64,000 nt of DNA, taken from positions 307,889 to 371,888 of the forward strand of contig NZ_LHQS01000003.1 in NCBI RefSeq assembly GCF_004102725.1, given 5' to 3'. Made by a program: the position numbers and the translations under genes. A model generated the notes under the pieces. The model ran no database searches. It had not been told where the DNA came from and was given only the letters and a program-made list of their open reading frames with translations. Origin of the DNA: Methanoculleus taiwanensis (GTDB lineage: Archaea; Halobacteriota; Methanomicrobia; Methanomicrobiales; Methanoculleaceae). How positions within the stretch are numbered: position 1 is the stretch's first letter; each line of letters opens with the position of its first letter. This document shows positions 36,906 to 46,296 of this stretch, piece by piece.

Positions 36906-38051
36906 TTACTGTCTGCGCAGGAAGAAGATGCCTCCGACAGCAGCCACAGCCAGAATGACCACGCCGATGATCGCGAGCATCGGAACCTCGCCGATCGGGG
37001 CGGAGGTCTCGCTGCCGGTAGTAACCGGCGCCGTTGCAGTCTCCTCCGGCTGAACAGTCACCGTTTCGGTCGGGGTGATCTCCGGGGTCTCCGTCACGTT
37101 GGACGGTTGGGTGTCGGAACTGCCGGTTTCCACCAGATCGCCGGAGAAGATACTGCCCCCGGTCCCACCGCTCGGTACAGGCAATCCGCCGCCACCACTG
37201 CCACCGCCGCCACCGCCGGGCGTCGGTGTGGGGGGTACGGCAGGTGCGCCGAAGAGTCCGTAGATGCTGAAGTGGTCAACGACGGCTTCGACGTAGTTTT
37301 GATCCATGTTCCGTCCGGTCGTGACATCCTGCCAGGCAGACCCGTCCCACCAGGTGATCTTCAGGCTGTCTTCAGAGAGGCCCGCAGCAGCGATCTCGGC
37401 ATCGGTATAGTACATCCGGAAGGTGACTTTGGAGATGGCGCTGGCCGGGATCGTCGTCGAGATAGCGACGAACTTCATGCCGCTCAGGCCGGCGATACCG
37501 GCGTTCACGGGGTTCTGGTCGCCGGGATACCGGGCGACGCTCAGCTGTTCACCGCTCAGCGGAGTTTCCGTCACAAGACCGATCCAGAGACCGGCACCGG
37601 GGAACGAAAAGGGCGTCTCCTGCCCTGCCGGCATGGTAACCTCCACCGACTCGATCGAGCCGGGCGGAACTGCCGGAATGGCTTCCCGGGTGGTCAGGCT
37701 GAGGCGAGTGACCTCTCCGGACGCGAACGTTGTGGTCTGCTGTGCAGAGATACCGTTCACATAGAAGGTGATCTGCTGGCCGGATTTATCACCGACAACA
37801 ATGAGTGTCGGCTCTCCGGGATAGACCCACCCATAGGCTCCGGTCTTGGTCGTCACGATACTGCCGCACTCTTTCCCGTCGATATATGCCGCGATCTCCG
37901 TCCCCGCCAGTGCAGGATTGCCGAGGTTATCGGCGACCGAGCCGTTGAAGAACTGCGGGAGCGGCGGGTTCGACGCATCCTCTGCCAGAACGGTGGTGAC
38001 CAGAGCGCAGGAGACCACGAGACAGATGAGCATTACGTATCCTTTTTTCAT
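36906..38051 (-). CDS. Membrane-anchored cell-surface protein
   Basis: This 381-residue protein has an N-terminal signal (1-23), a beta-sandwich-type domain (about 30-125, with FFNGSVADNLGNPALAG and YGWVYPGEPTLIVVG), and a second domain (about 128-265) ending in VVDHFSIYGLFG, like the pre-anchor domain of archaeal surface proteins. A Gly/Pro and Thr/Glu-rich linker follows, then a single C-terminal membrane segment with an Arg-rich tail (FFLRRQ). This is the plan of S-layer-associated proteins. It lies 90 bases downstream of the giant beta-helix gene on the same strand. Confidence 0.82.
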   Translation of the reverse strand: MKKGYVMLICLVVSCALVTTVLAEDASNPPLPQFFNGSVADNLGNPALAGTEIAAYIDGKECGSIVTTKTGAYGWVYPGEPTLIVVGDKSGQQITFYVNGISAQQTTTFASGEVTRLSLTTREAIPAVPPGSIESVEVTMPAGQETPFSFPGAGLWIGLVTETPLSGEQLSVARYPGDQNPVNAGIAGLSGMKFVAISTTIPASAISKVTFRMYYTDAEIAAAGLSEDSLKITWWDGSAWQDVTTGRNMDQNYVEAVVDHFSIYGLFGAPAVPPTPTPGGGGGGSGGGGLPVPSGGTGGSIFSGDLVETGSSDTQPSNVTETPEITPTETVTVQPEETATAPVTTGSETSAPIGEVPMLAIIGVVILAVAAVGGIFFLRRQ

Positions 38052-38141
38052 GTTTTATCCCCACATAAAGAAAAAGCGGGAACCGGGGTTCCCGCCGTTT
38101 GCTGTCAGTTTCTGCATCCCCTTCTCGGACGTGCAGTATTC

Positions 38142-41100
38142 CTAGCAGCAGAGGTTCACTGCCGGGATGTTCAGGGGTGTTGAGGAGAAGCCTGCAAGCG
38201 TGTCGCAGTTCTTCATGAAGACCCAGTATCCTCGTCCGACATCCATGGTCGGCGCCTCATCGCACCCGGCGGTGTAGACCCAGCAGTCCTCGTTCACGGA
38301 CGGGCTGACGACGAGTGTGTAGCCAATCTTCCCGTCGGGAGTCTCCGCCACGGAGACGAGCGTCTTGTCGACCGGCAGGGTCTCCCACAGAAGGCAGTCC
38401 TGGTCGAGGCAGTATGCAGGCCCGATCAGGTTCCAGCCGGGCTTAAGGCACTTTACGGCCGGGCTTGTGATCTCCGGGTTGATCGCGAGCGGCACACGGT
38501 CGTCGCGGATCATCTTGATGAAGATCGCATCAAGCGGCCCTATCTCGGTCGAGTCGATGACCTGCACCCAGGTCTGCTGCTCGGCATCCCACGTGACTGC
38601 AGCGCAATAGTCAAGGCCGTCGCCGAGCTTGCTGATCGATCCCCAGCTGCTGTTGACGAGCGAGATCGGAGTGGAGAGCGTGTTCCAGCCCATCTTAAGG
38701 GCGTAGTAGTCGTACTCACCCTTCAGCTCAAAGCCGAAGGCAGCCTTCTGCTCGCCGATGACGACTGCAAAGGGCTGAGTCAGCCACGGCTCGTAGGTGC
38801 AGGTTCCGTAGACGGCATCACCGATGCCAGGTCCGACACCGGAGGGGCCGCTGATAGCGCCGTAGTAGTTGTAGGTCGCATCGGTGGGATCGAAGTCCTC
38901 GGCACCGACCTCAGTGGGCAGAGCGATGGAATCGACCACGAAGAGGCCGGCATCGTCGCTCCCGACGAGGTCGTTGAAGTTCACGTCGCCACCGTAGGTG
39001 AAGACGCCGATGCCTGCAGAGAACGCAAGGGATGCTGCGTCGGTGCGGTAACCTTCGGCGATAGCCTCGGCAACCGCGCACCCGTGGCCCTCGACGGTGT
39101 TCTGCTCGATGGCAGACTCGTGGTCAAGGATACCGATACCGAGGCCGGCGCTGAGCGCGTAACCGCACGCATTCTCAAGGAGCGCTTCGGTCTCGGCGAT
39201 GGCCGCGGCGTTCGCGCTTGCGTCCGCGAGGACGTTGTTGCAGGTGACGATCGAGTTGATCGAGGCAATACCCACGGCAAGGCCGGCGGCACCGCTCGCA
39301 GATCCGACCTCAAGAGCGGATGCTTCGTAGGTCTCCGCAGTCGCTCCCTCAACGCAGGCAGTGACGTTCACGTCGTTGCCGTCGATGGAGGACCTCGGAG
39401 CGACGATACCGACGCTCGCACCAAGACCGCCCGCAAGAGCGACCGGGTCGCCGATACCCTCGGCGTAGAGGTTCATCGAGAGGCAGTTTTCAACGGTTAC
39501 GTCATTCTTTTTCACGGTGTTCTGGTAGTAGTTCTCTTCGATAGTGCTCTGACCGACGGGGATGTCGATCTGATCAAGGGTGTTCAGCGTTACGATACCG
39601 ATACCGGCCGAGCCGAGGAGGCCGTATGCGCCGGAATACTCGTTCGGGACGCCCTCGATGGAGGCGCCGTCGTACTCACCGCAGATATCGATATCGACGG
39701 TGTTTTCGGAGATGTCGTTGATATACGCGAGAGCAGTGATACCGACCGCAGCCACGCCGTTCAGGCCGGTCGTGACGGCATCCCTGGTGCCGACGAGCTC
39801 CTCTTCGGCATATGCAGCGGCCTTGAGAGCGCTGCTGACGGAGACATCGTTCCCGGTGATGACTGCAGAGTAACCCGAGGGGCCGATGATACCGAACCCG
39901 GCACCGAGCCCGGTCTGACCGGCCAGGGCATCTTCAATACCTACTTCGGCGTACGAGGCGGCGACCGCCGCGGTATCGACGCAGACATCGACGGCATTGT
40001 CGTTGATCTCAACATTTCCGCAGGTATCCGCAAAGACACCGATGACGGCGCTCGACGATCTCACGGTAGCGAATGCATCGGTGGAACCGATGATCGAGTT
40101 TACCGATTCATTCACCAGCATGGCCTGCTCCTGCACGAACATGCCCTCACGGGCGAGCCGTGCCATCAGGCAGTCGGGCGTCATGCCGGAGTAGGATGCG
40201 ACCGCAACACCGACGACGGCGTTGCTGCCGCCGACATCGACGCAGTTGCCGATGACGGTCGTGTCGTAGGTGTCATAGAGCGTGATACCGAGTACCTCGG
40301 TTGCTGCAAGACCAACGGTGTTCGCATAGCCGGTCTCGTCTCCCGCAGCAGAAGCAACCTCGGTGTCGAGGAGCACGGTGACACTGTTTTCGTAAACGTC
40401 GGAGTCGTAGCCACCCCAGAGGCTCAGGCCTTCCGCCCAGATGCCGCCGTAGGCAAGGGCAAAGGCCTCACTCTCGTCGGCAGCCTCGATGCAGAGGTCG
40501 ACACTGATAATGTTGTCGTGAACGTCCGCATCGCCGCAGGCATCGATATCGACACCGGTGGTGCCCGACCACTCTGCAACCGATTCACCGGCGACCTCGG
40601 CGTGCATCGCGTCCATTACCTGGGCACGCTCGGAGGTTCCGACGGCGATCGCTCCGTTAAGGGACGAAGCCGCAACATTGGCTTCCATATCGACACAGTT
40701 CCCGGCAATCTGAGACTGGTAACTGTCACAGACATAGATGCCCTCCATCCAGAAGGCTGCACTGCATCCTGCATCGAGGTTGTCGACGACTCCGTTGCGG
40801 ACAAGGCTCTCAAGACAGGCGTCGATACCGACGGTGTTGCCGATGACCTGAACCTTCTCGGCGGAGTCGACGTTGATGCCATATCCGGTGGCAACGACAC
40901 CAAAGACCTTCATGCAGATCTCGTTGCCGACGATCTGGCCTTTCTCGGCGTCCCATACATCGATACCGTACGGGTCGGCGGTGTACGCCTCGGTACAGGA
41001 GTCGATCGTGTTGGAGTCGACAAGGACTTTCAGGCCGGTCGCATAGATGCCGTCGGCGTAGGCGTAGTCAGCCGCTGCAGTCGAAGTGATCTCGTTGCAG

Positions 41101-42035
41101 GAGACCTCGGCGAAGTCGCCTTCGACATCGATACCGACGGTTCCGGCGAAGCTCCCGATAACGCAGACATCACAGGTTGCGGTAACGTCGACGACGTTCT
41201 CTTCAACCACCGCGGAGTATCCGTAGACCGAGATACCGGCGGCATACGCGTAGCAGGACTGCTCAACCGCTGCCGAGATCTCAGAGGATCTCATCCCTGA
41301 CCGGTGGTCTGCCTTATATCCGGTCTCAAGAACGCTGACAATCGATTCTTCGGTCGCGACGGTGTTCCCGGAACCAATGACGTTAATACAGATGGCGTTG
41401 CAGTTTACCTGAGGATTCTCAGAGTCGTCGACGTAGATACCGTACGCTTCCGCGCAGGCATCGATCGTGATGCCGTTGCCGGATATGACGGCATTATCAG
41501 AGCAGTAGACAGCGATACCGTCGCCAAACAGTACATCGAGGTCTATGCAGTTGTCGGTTATCCGAACATTGTCGGCATACTCAGCGAGAATCCCGACCTC
41601 TTCGGCATTGATGATGGTAAAACCGCTGACGGTAACGTCCGCCGCATCGTGGATGTAAATGCCGATCGGCTCTCCCGTCGCGTCGAGGACCGTACCCTCA
41701 TCGGCGATCACGGAGACCCCGCACTTGGTGATCTCGACCGACTCATAGTAGGTCGCGTCGCCAACATGCACAATGCCGTATTCTGCGACGGCATCGACTG
41801 CCTCCTGGATGGTCGCGAAGTGATCGCATCCGTATCCCGGAGTAGATGGTCCGTAGCTCGGACAGACCCAGACCTCACATGGCGCAGGCGCCGAGGCAGT
41901 TTGAGCCGACACAGCAGGCGTGGTATTCTCCACATCCGCTGCACTTACGGGCACGAACAGCAGTGCCGCAATGGCCAGTGCAAACACCGACCAGAGAAGC
42001 AACCGGTTTGATTGCCCGGATTTTGATTTCGTCAT
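38142..42035 (-). CDS. Giant secreted parallel beta-helix protein
   Basis: This 1297-residue exported protein has a signal peptide (about 10-35). A long region (about 70-1080) of right-handed beta-helix turns of the NosD/pectate-lyase type follows, recognisable by recurring N-x-I or N-x-V turns (NVVDVTATCDV, NCVDVGGSN, NDVTVENCL). A spacer with YYGAISGPSGVGPG comes next, then a C-terminal module with MGWNTLSTP and GWNLIGPAY found in archaeal surface proteins. It is very acidic and Ala-rich, and there is no membrane anchor. I chose ATG 42035. It may bind polysaccharide or form a filament at the surface, which is inference. Confidence 0.85.
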   Translation of the reverse strand: MTKSKSGQSNRLLLWSVFALAIAALLFVPVSAADVENTTPAVSAQTASAPAPCEVWVCPSYGPSTPGYGCDHFATIQEAVDAVAEYGIVHVGDATYYESVEITKCGVSVIADEGTVLDATGEPIGIYIHDAADVTVSGFTIINAEEVGILAEYADNVRITDNCIDLDVLFGDGIAVYCSDNAVISGNGITIDACAEAYGIYVDDSENPQVNCNAICINVIGSGNTVATEESIVSVLETGYKADHRSGMRSSEISAAVEQSCYAYAAGISVYGYSAVVEENVVDVTATCDVCVIGSFAGTVGIDVEGDFAEVSCNEITSTAAADYAYADGIYATGLKVLVDSNTIDSCTEAYTADPYGIDVWDAEKGQIVGNEICMKVFGVVATGYGINVDSAEKVQVIGNTVGIDACLESLVRNGVVDNLDAGCSAAFWMEGIYVCDSYQSQIAGNCVDMEANVAASSLNGAIAVGTSERAQVMDAMHAEVAGESVAEWSGTTGVDIDACGDADVHDNIISVDLCIEAADESEAFALAYGGIWAEGLSLWGGYDSDVYENSVTVLLDTEVASAAGDETGYANTVGLAATEVLGITLYDTYDTTVIGNCVDVGGSNAVVGVAVASYSGMTPDCLMARLAREGMFVQEQAMLVNESVNSIIGSTDAFATVRSSSAVIGVFADTCGNVEINDNAVDVCVDTAAVAASYAEVGIEDALAGQTGLGAGFGIIGPSGYSAVITGNDVSVSSALKAAAYAEEELVGTRDAVTTGLNGVAAVGITALAYINDISENTVDIDICGEYDGASIEGVPNEYSGAYGLLGSAGIGIVTLNTLDQIDIPVGQSTIEENYYQNTVKKNDVTVENCLSMNLYAEGIGDPVALAGGLGASVGIVAPRSSIDGNDVNVTACVEGATAETYEASALEVGSASGAAGLAVGIASINSIVTCNNVLADASANAAAIAETEALLENACGYALSAGLGIGILDHESAIEQNTVEGHGCAVAEAIAEGYRTDAASLAFSAGIGVFTYGGDVNFNDLVGSDDAGLFVVDSIALPTEVGAEDFDPTDATYNYYGAISGPSGVGPGIGDAVYGTCTYEPWLTQPFAVVIGEQKAAFGFELKGEYDYYALKMGWNTLSTPISLVNSSWGSISKLGDGLDYCAAVTWDAEQQTWVQVIDSTEIGPLDAIFIKMIRDDRVPLAINPEITSPAVKCLKPGWNLIGPAYCLDQDCLLWETLPVDKTLVSVAETPDGKIGYTLVVSPSVNEDCWVYTAGCDEAPTMDVGRGYWVFMKNCDTLAGFSSTPLNIPAVNLCC

Positions 42036-42227
42036 GCTTTCTTCACCTGTTTTCATACCCATCGCCTGAACGATGTTAGACGCGCATAGACGTAACTCAC
42101 ATATATAACTTTCTCATACAGGGGAATCTGCGAGAAATAATTAAATAAAATAATCATTGTCCTGACCAACCCCTTTTATTCGCAGGTTAATAATAATAAT
42201 CAAAATATGCGTCTGCCCCAAGAAACG

Positions 42228-42235
42228 TTTAAATA
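42228..42235 (+). promoter_or_regulatory. TATA box of the subtilase gene
   Basis: TTTAAATA, preceded by AAACG, lies 26-33 bases before the ATG at 42261, predicting an almost leaderless message. The surrounding 42063-42227 is unusually A/T-rich and must also hold the promoter of the divergent beta-helix gene. Confidence 0.6.
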
Positions 42236-42260
42236 ATAGGTTCAGGCATACGGCACACCC

Positions 42261-44507
42261 ATGAAACGGAGACACTTCCTGTGCCTGATAGCCCTTTTAC
42301 TGATAGCGGGCACGTTCGTTACAGTAGCCGGGGCGGAGCGGGTCATAATCGGGTTTCGGGGCGACCCCGATCAGACAATGCTCCGGCACGGCACAGGCAT
42401 GCATCTGCATCACGGAATTTCGGCAGTATCGGTGGATATGCCAGTATACGCCATCGAGAGGATTGCACGCGACCCCAGGATAGCTTATATCGAACCGGAC
42501 TACCAGGTGCATGCCCTCGGGGATACCGTTCCCTGGGGTATCGAGAGAGTCGGGGCACCGACGGTGCACGAGGCGGTCGACGGGGACGGAGTACGCGTGG
42601 CCGTGCTCGATACGGGCATCGATTACACTCACCCGGATCTCGAAGGAAACTACCGGGGCGGATACGACTTCGTCAACGACGATGCCGATCCCATGGATGA
42701 CAACGGCCATGGAACACACTGTGCAGGCATCATTGCAGCAGAGAGAGATGAGAGCGGTATCATCGGTGTCGCTCCGAAGGCCGATCTCTATGCGGTCAAG
42801 GTGCTAAGCAGCGGCGGCGGCGGATACATCAGCGATGTCGTATCAGGCATCGAATGGGCGATCGAGAACGACATACAGATCATATCGATGAGCCTTGGCA
42901 GCAACTCCGACTCCTATGCCCTTCGCTCGGCCTGCGACGCAGCATACGAGGCGGGGATCGTTCTCGTCGGGGCCGCAGGCAATGACGGCAGGTATTCCGG
43001 GTACGGCGATACGGTCGACTATCCGGCCAGGTACGGCTCCGTGATTGCGGTCTCTGCAATCGACGAGAACAATCAGCGGGCATCATGGTCGAGTACCGGG
43101 CCTGCCGTGGAACTCGCTGCACCGGGCGTCGGGATCTACTCGACCTATCCTGACGGGTACCGCTCGGTGAGCGGAACGTCAATGGCATGCCCGCATGTCG
43201 CCGGCGTTGCGGCACTCGTCCTTGCAGCTCACCCTGACCTCGGCAACACCGAAGTGCGGGAGCTGCTCACCACCACTGCAACCGATCTCGGGCGCTCGGC
43301 GTGGTACGGCTACGGGTTGGTGAACGCCGCCGGGGCGGTAGGCGATGTCGTCGTCACGGATACGACCCCGCCGGGTATTACCGGCGTGACCGTGAAGGAG
43401 ATAACCGGAACCGGTGCGGTGATCACCTGGCAGACCGATGAACCGGCATCGGGCACCCTCCGGTACGGCACCTCCCCCTCAGCCCTGAACGACCAGGTCT
43501 CAGAAACCGCTTCAGGCGTTTCGCACCGCATCACACTCGCAAACCTCGAAAAAGGCGTCACATATTCCTATACAGTCTCATCGACAGATGCGTATGGGAA
43601 TACCGCCACCGACCCGGCCGGGGAGATCCCGTACACCTTCACGACATTGACAAACGATCTCCCGGTTGCCGATGCAGGCGCCGATAAGTCGGCAGGCGAT
43701 GCGGACGGTGACGGCCTTGAGGCCGTCCTGCTCGACGGATCAGGGTCATCCGACCCCGACGGTTCCATCGTCGCCTACGAATGGCTGGAGGGAGACGCTA
43801 CCCTTGGCACCGGAGAGCAGATCACCTATGCGTTTGCCGTCGGAACACACACGGTCACGCTCCGGGTCACCGATACCGACGGTGCAGCTGCAACCGACTC
43901 GGTACAGGTGGTTGTAAAAGCCAATCAGCCACCGGTTGCAGTTCTCAGCGGAGACGGCACCGCACATGTGGACAGTCCGGCAGCCTTCGACGCCGCGGGA
44001 TCGTACGATCCGGACGGTATGATCGTGCAGTGCGACTGGGAGTTCGGCGACGGCACGAGCGGAACCGGGACGGCGGCAACCCACATCTATGATTCGGCGG
44101 GCACCTATGCCGTTACACTCACCGTCACCGATAACGGAGGCAGATCGTCCACGGAGACGCAGGCCGTCACCGTTATCGGGGTGAACGAAGCACCCGGGAT
44201 GCACGTTTGGGATATCGATATGCTGGTAGAGGAGAACTCGTATCGCACCTACTGCATCGCGACCGTCACAATCGTCGATGACGGCAACAACCCGGTTCCG
44301 GGAGCTGAGGTCACCGGATACTGGGGCGGCCTTGGAAGGGGCACAGGATTCGGAACGACGGACAGCGCCGGTTCGGTAACCTTTACGTCGAACGCGGTGC
44401 GCCGGAACGGCGGGCTCTTCATCTTCACCGTCGATCTGGTAGAAAAAGAAGGCCGGACGTATACGCCTGCTCTGAACCTCGAGACATTCGATTCGGTTTC
44501 GGCCTGA
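42261..44507 (+). CDS. Secreted subtilisin-family (S8) serine protease with PKD domains
   Basis: This 748-residue protein has a signal peptide (1-25), a short inhibitor-like propeptide (about 26-85) and a subtilase domain (about 90-365) with Asp117 (VLDTGIDYTHP), His150 (NGHGTHCAG), Asn241 (GAAGND) and Ser307 (GTSMACPHVAG), all present. A fibronectin-like domain (about 375-460), two PKD domains (about 463-640, with SSDPDGSIVAYEW and DPDGMIVQCDWEFGDG), and a C-terminal domain that may bind surface polymers follow. It should be an active exoprotease. The gene has a clear TATA box and stands alone. Confidence 0.94.
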   Translation: MKRRHFLCLIALLLIAGTFVTVAGAERVIIGFRGDPDQTMLRHGTGMHLHHGISAVSVDMPVYAIERIARDPRIAYIEPDYQVHALGDTVPWGIERVGAPTVHEAVDGDGVRVAVLDTGIDYTHPDLEGNYRGGYDFVNDDADPMDDNGHGTHCAGIIAAERDESGIIGVAPKADLYAVKVLSSGGGGYISDVVSGIEWAIENDIQIISMSLGSNSDSYALRSACDAAYEAGIVLVGAAGNDGRYSGYGDTVDYPARYGSVIAVSAIDENNQRASWSSTGPAVELAAPGVGIYSTYPDGYRSVSGTSMACPHVAGVAALVLAAHPDLGNTEVRELLTTTATDLGRSAWYGYGLVNAAGAVGDVVVTDTTPPGITGVTVKEITGTGAVITWQTDEPASGTLRYGTSPSALNDQVSETASGVSHRITLANLEKGVTYSYTVSSTDAYGNTATDPAGEIPYTFTTLTNDLPVADAGADKSAGDADGDGLEAVLLDGSGSSDPDGSIVAYEWLEGDATLGTGEQITYAFAVGTHTVTLRVTDTDGAAATDSVQVVVKANQPPVAVLSGDGTAHVDSPAAFDAAGSYDPDGMIVQCDWEFGDGTSGTGTAATHIYDSAGTYAVTLTVTDNGGRSSTETQAVTVIGVNEAPGMHVWDIDMLVEENSYRTYCIATVTIVDDGNNPVPGAEVTGYWGGLGRGTGFGTTDSAGSVTFTSNAVRRNGGLFIFTVDLVEKEGRTYTPALNLETFDSVSA

Positions 44508-44637
44508 AACAATCCATTTTTCACCCGAAGCGGGCAACAGCCGGAACCGGATACAATAGAACCGTCTTCAGATGCCTCCTGCGGATATCACCGGCTCGAT
44601 GACCGGGCATGCAGGCTCTTGTTCTGGCCAGGGAACG

Positions 44638-44645
44638 CTTAAATA
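44638..44645 (+). promoter_or_regulatory. TATA box of candidate RNA, copy B
   Basis: CTTAAATA is preceded by AACG. It stands exactly 39 bases before the CGACC arm of the first stem, the same spacing as in copy A. Confidence 0.6.
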
Positions 44646-44666
44646 CCCGGAATCCGGGTACAATCC

Positions 44667-44882
44667 GCCGGAAAAACGACCATCACAGAAGCCCGCAGAC
44701 GGACGATCTCCGGTCGGGGTATGCTATCCATCCCCTCAAAATTACTCTGCCTCATATGGCCAGTATACCTCACAATTTTCCGAGTATTTTCAAAATAGGG
44801 CAGAGATAATCCGGCATCCTCTTTTAGCAGAATCGGTCACAAAAAACTCCGGTAAAATCGAAAATGAACGCCGATAGGCCCT
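44667..44882 (+). ncRNA. Candidate structured small RNA, copy B
   Basis: It aligns with copy A at 9300-9515. CGACC (44677-44681) pairs with GGTCG (44712-44716) across the same 30-base loop. GGGG (44716-44719) can pair with CCCC (44732-44735). AAAATTACTCTGCC (44738-44751) is identical to copy A, and its GCC pairs with GGC (44758-44760) around CATAT. The closing block GAAAATGAACGCCGAT (44860-44875) matches copy A with one inserted base. Between the blocks the copies differ by substitutions and short indels. The RNA would run towards the 3' end of the convergent paralogue gene. Confidence 0.55.
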
Positions 44883-45048
44883 TATTTTACAATGGAAGAT
44901 GGTGCTCCCCGGGCACGACTGCGCCCCGGATACCGGACGAAGCGGTGCAGGGCGGACACCGGATCCATCGAGAGTACCCGAATGTTTTAAACCCGGTAGA
45001 ATGGCCACCCCGAACAAAAAAGTGAACTTGCCAGACGGGATCGGCAGA

Positions 45049-46152
45049 TCACCGCAGATTCATAAGCCGCCAGATAGGCTTGCCCAATCCGAGATCGGCT
45101 TTGAGATAGGCGTCCGAGACATTTATCGATTCGGGAACCTCGAAAAAGAGGAAGCCCTCCAGTCCCTGGTATCGATCAAGCTGTCCGCCGAGGTATGACT
45201 GCCCATGCGAGGTCACCGCGGGGACATCGATCGGCTGATAGGTCGAGTCCTGGTGTACAAGCGTGAACGACCGTGCTCCGGGAAGCCTGACACGGTAGTT
45301 ACTTCCGTCCCCTTTATACCCGAGGTGCGTGTACTTGAGCGCGATGAGGAGATACTGCTGCCCGAATCCGGCCTCGAACCGTTTCTCCGGCGAGTCTGCT
45401 GCCGTAAACACATGCGCCAGCCTCGTTGATTCGACGATGAGCGAGAGCATGTTGTCCCCGCTCGAGTCGTCATAGCAGTAGCGTTCGCCAAGGCCTAAAG
45501 CACCGGGAAATGCGGGAGTCGGTATCGGAGAGGGCGCTGCCTGCAGCAAGAACTCATCCGGAGCGACATCTGCCGTATCGCTGAGCGATGCCATTGCCAC
45601 GTGCAGACGCTCCGTTCCCACGGCGATGCGGTCGAGTGCTGTCTCGACCGCGGCAGGGTCTCGGAGCCCGCTCTCGGTGAGCATCCTGCCGGCCGCGCTG
45701 TACTCGTCAAGAGCTGCAATAAAGTCCGTTCTGGCCGATTCGTTTTCAGGGGAGACCGTGCAGGCCTCGGCATCCCGAAGTGTCGAGAGAGCCAGATCGG
45801 ATAGCGCCGGAGCCAGTTCAGAAAGTGCCCTTTCATCCTGGTAGTATGCGGCGTGAATATTCTGGACAGAGAGCATCAGGAGTGGGAGACTCGAATCCGC
45901 CATCAGCAGGGCGAACGCATCGTCGCCCGAGAGGGGGGCGAGACTGCCGCTCTCACCCGCTACATCGGAAGCATTCTGAACCGGAGCGGCAGGGGTGGAT
46001 GCATCGACGGCGAACAGATTCAGCGGGAGCGGAATGAAACCGGCATAGACGGTGCCTGCCGAGGCTTCTCCGGGCACGACCGCCGTAAAGACGATCCCGC
46101 CGAGTAGACCAACGAGCACCAGCGTTGCCAGGAGGGAGTTTTGCAACCGCAT
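45049..46152 (-). CDS. Secreted protein, tandem paralogue 3 of an unrecognised family
   Basis: This 367-residue exported protein (signal peptide about 1-30) has a helical domain with LPLLMLSVQNIHAAYYQDE and VGTERLHVAM, then a beta-rich C-terminal domain starting CYDDSSGDNMLSLIVES and including LLIALKYTHLGYKGDGS and ESINVSDAYLKADLG. The C-terminal part recalls extracellular DUF4352-type beta-sandwich domains. The two upstream genes encode proteins with the same plan. I chose ATG 46152 because it directly precedes the signal peptide. The function is unknown. Confidence 0.78.
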   Translation of the reverse strand: MRLQNSLLATLVLVGLLGGIVFTAVVPGEASAGTVYAGFIPLPLNLFAVDASTPAAPVQNASDVAGESGSLAPLSGDDAFALLMADSSLPLLMLSVQNIHAAYYQDERALSELAPALSDLALSTLRDAEACTVSPENESARTDFIAALDEYSAAGRMLTESGLRDPAAVETALDRIAVGTERLHVAMASLSDTADVAPDEFLLQAAPSPIPTPAFPGALGLGERYCYDDSSGDNMLSLIVESTRLAHVFTAADSPEKRFEAGFGQQYLLIALKYTHLGYKGDGSNYRVRLPGARSFTLVHQDSTYQPIDVPAVTSHGQSYLGGQLDRYQGLEGFLFFEVPESINVSDAYLKADLGLGKPIWRLMNLR

Positions 46153-46296
46153 ACCGCAGAATACCAGAAGATAACATATAATTTTTTCTGATTTCAATAA
46201 AACGATCCGTATCGGCAAAATCCTCAACCCGGAGAGGGGAAGAACCCGCAGCGTGTCGGAACACCGCATATCTCCCATTCGATCCCGGGAAACTGC

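Larger units (their letters stand above)
44508..45048. other. 541-base non-coding region between subtilase and tandem paralogues
   Basis: The central part (44634-44880) is the second copy of the RNA-like element listed separately. Plus-strand frames here are not conserved with copy A and are not called. The right part (44900-45048) shows only GC-rich inverted repeats such as CCCCGGG/GCCCCGG and no gene. Confidence 0.5.

Noticed and set aside
39084-41300. 738-codon plus-strand frame inside the beta-helix gene
   Set aside because: The repetitive sense gene has a signal peptide and clear repeats; the opposite frame only mirrors the repeats.
44572-44877. 101-codon plus-strand frame across RNA-like copy B
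   Set aside because: Same reason as for copy A: nucleotide similarity crosses frames through indels.
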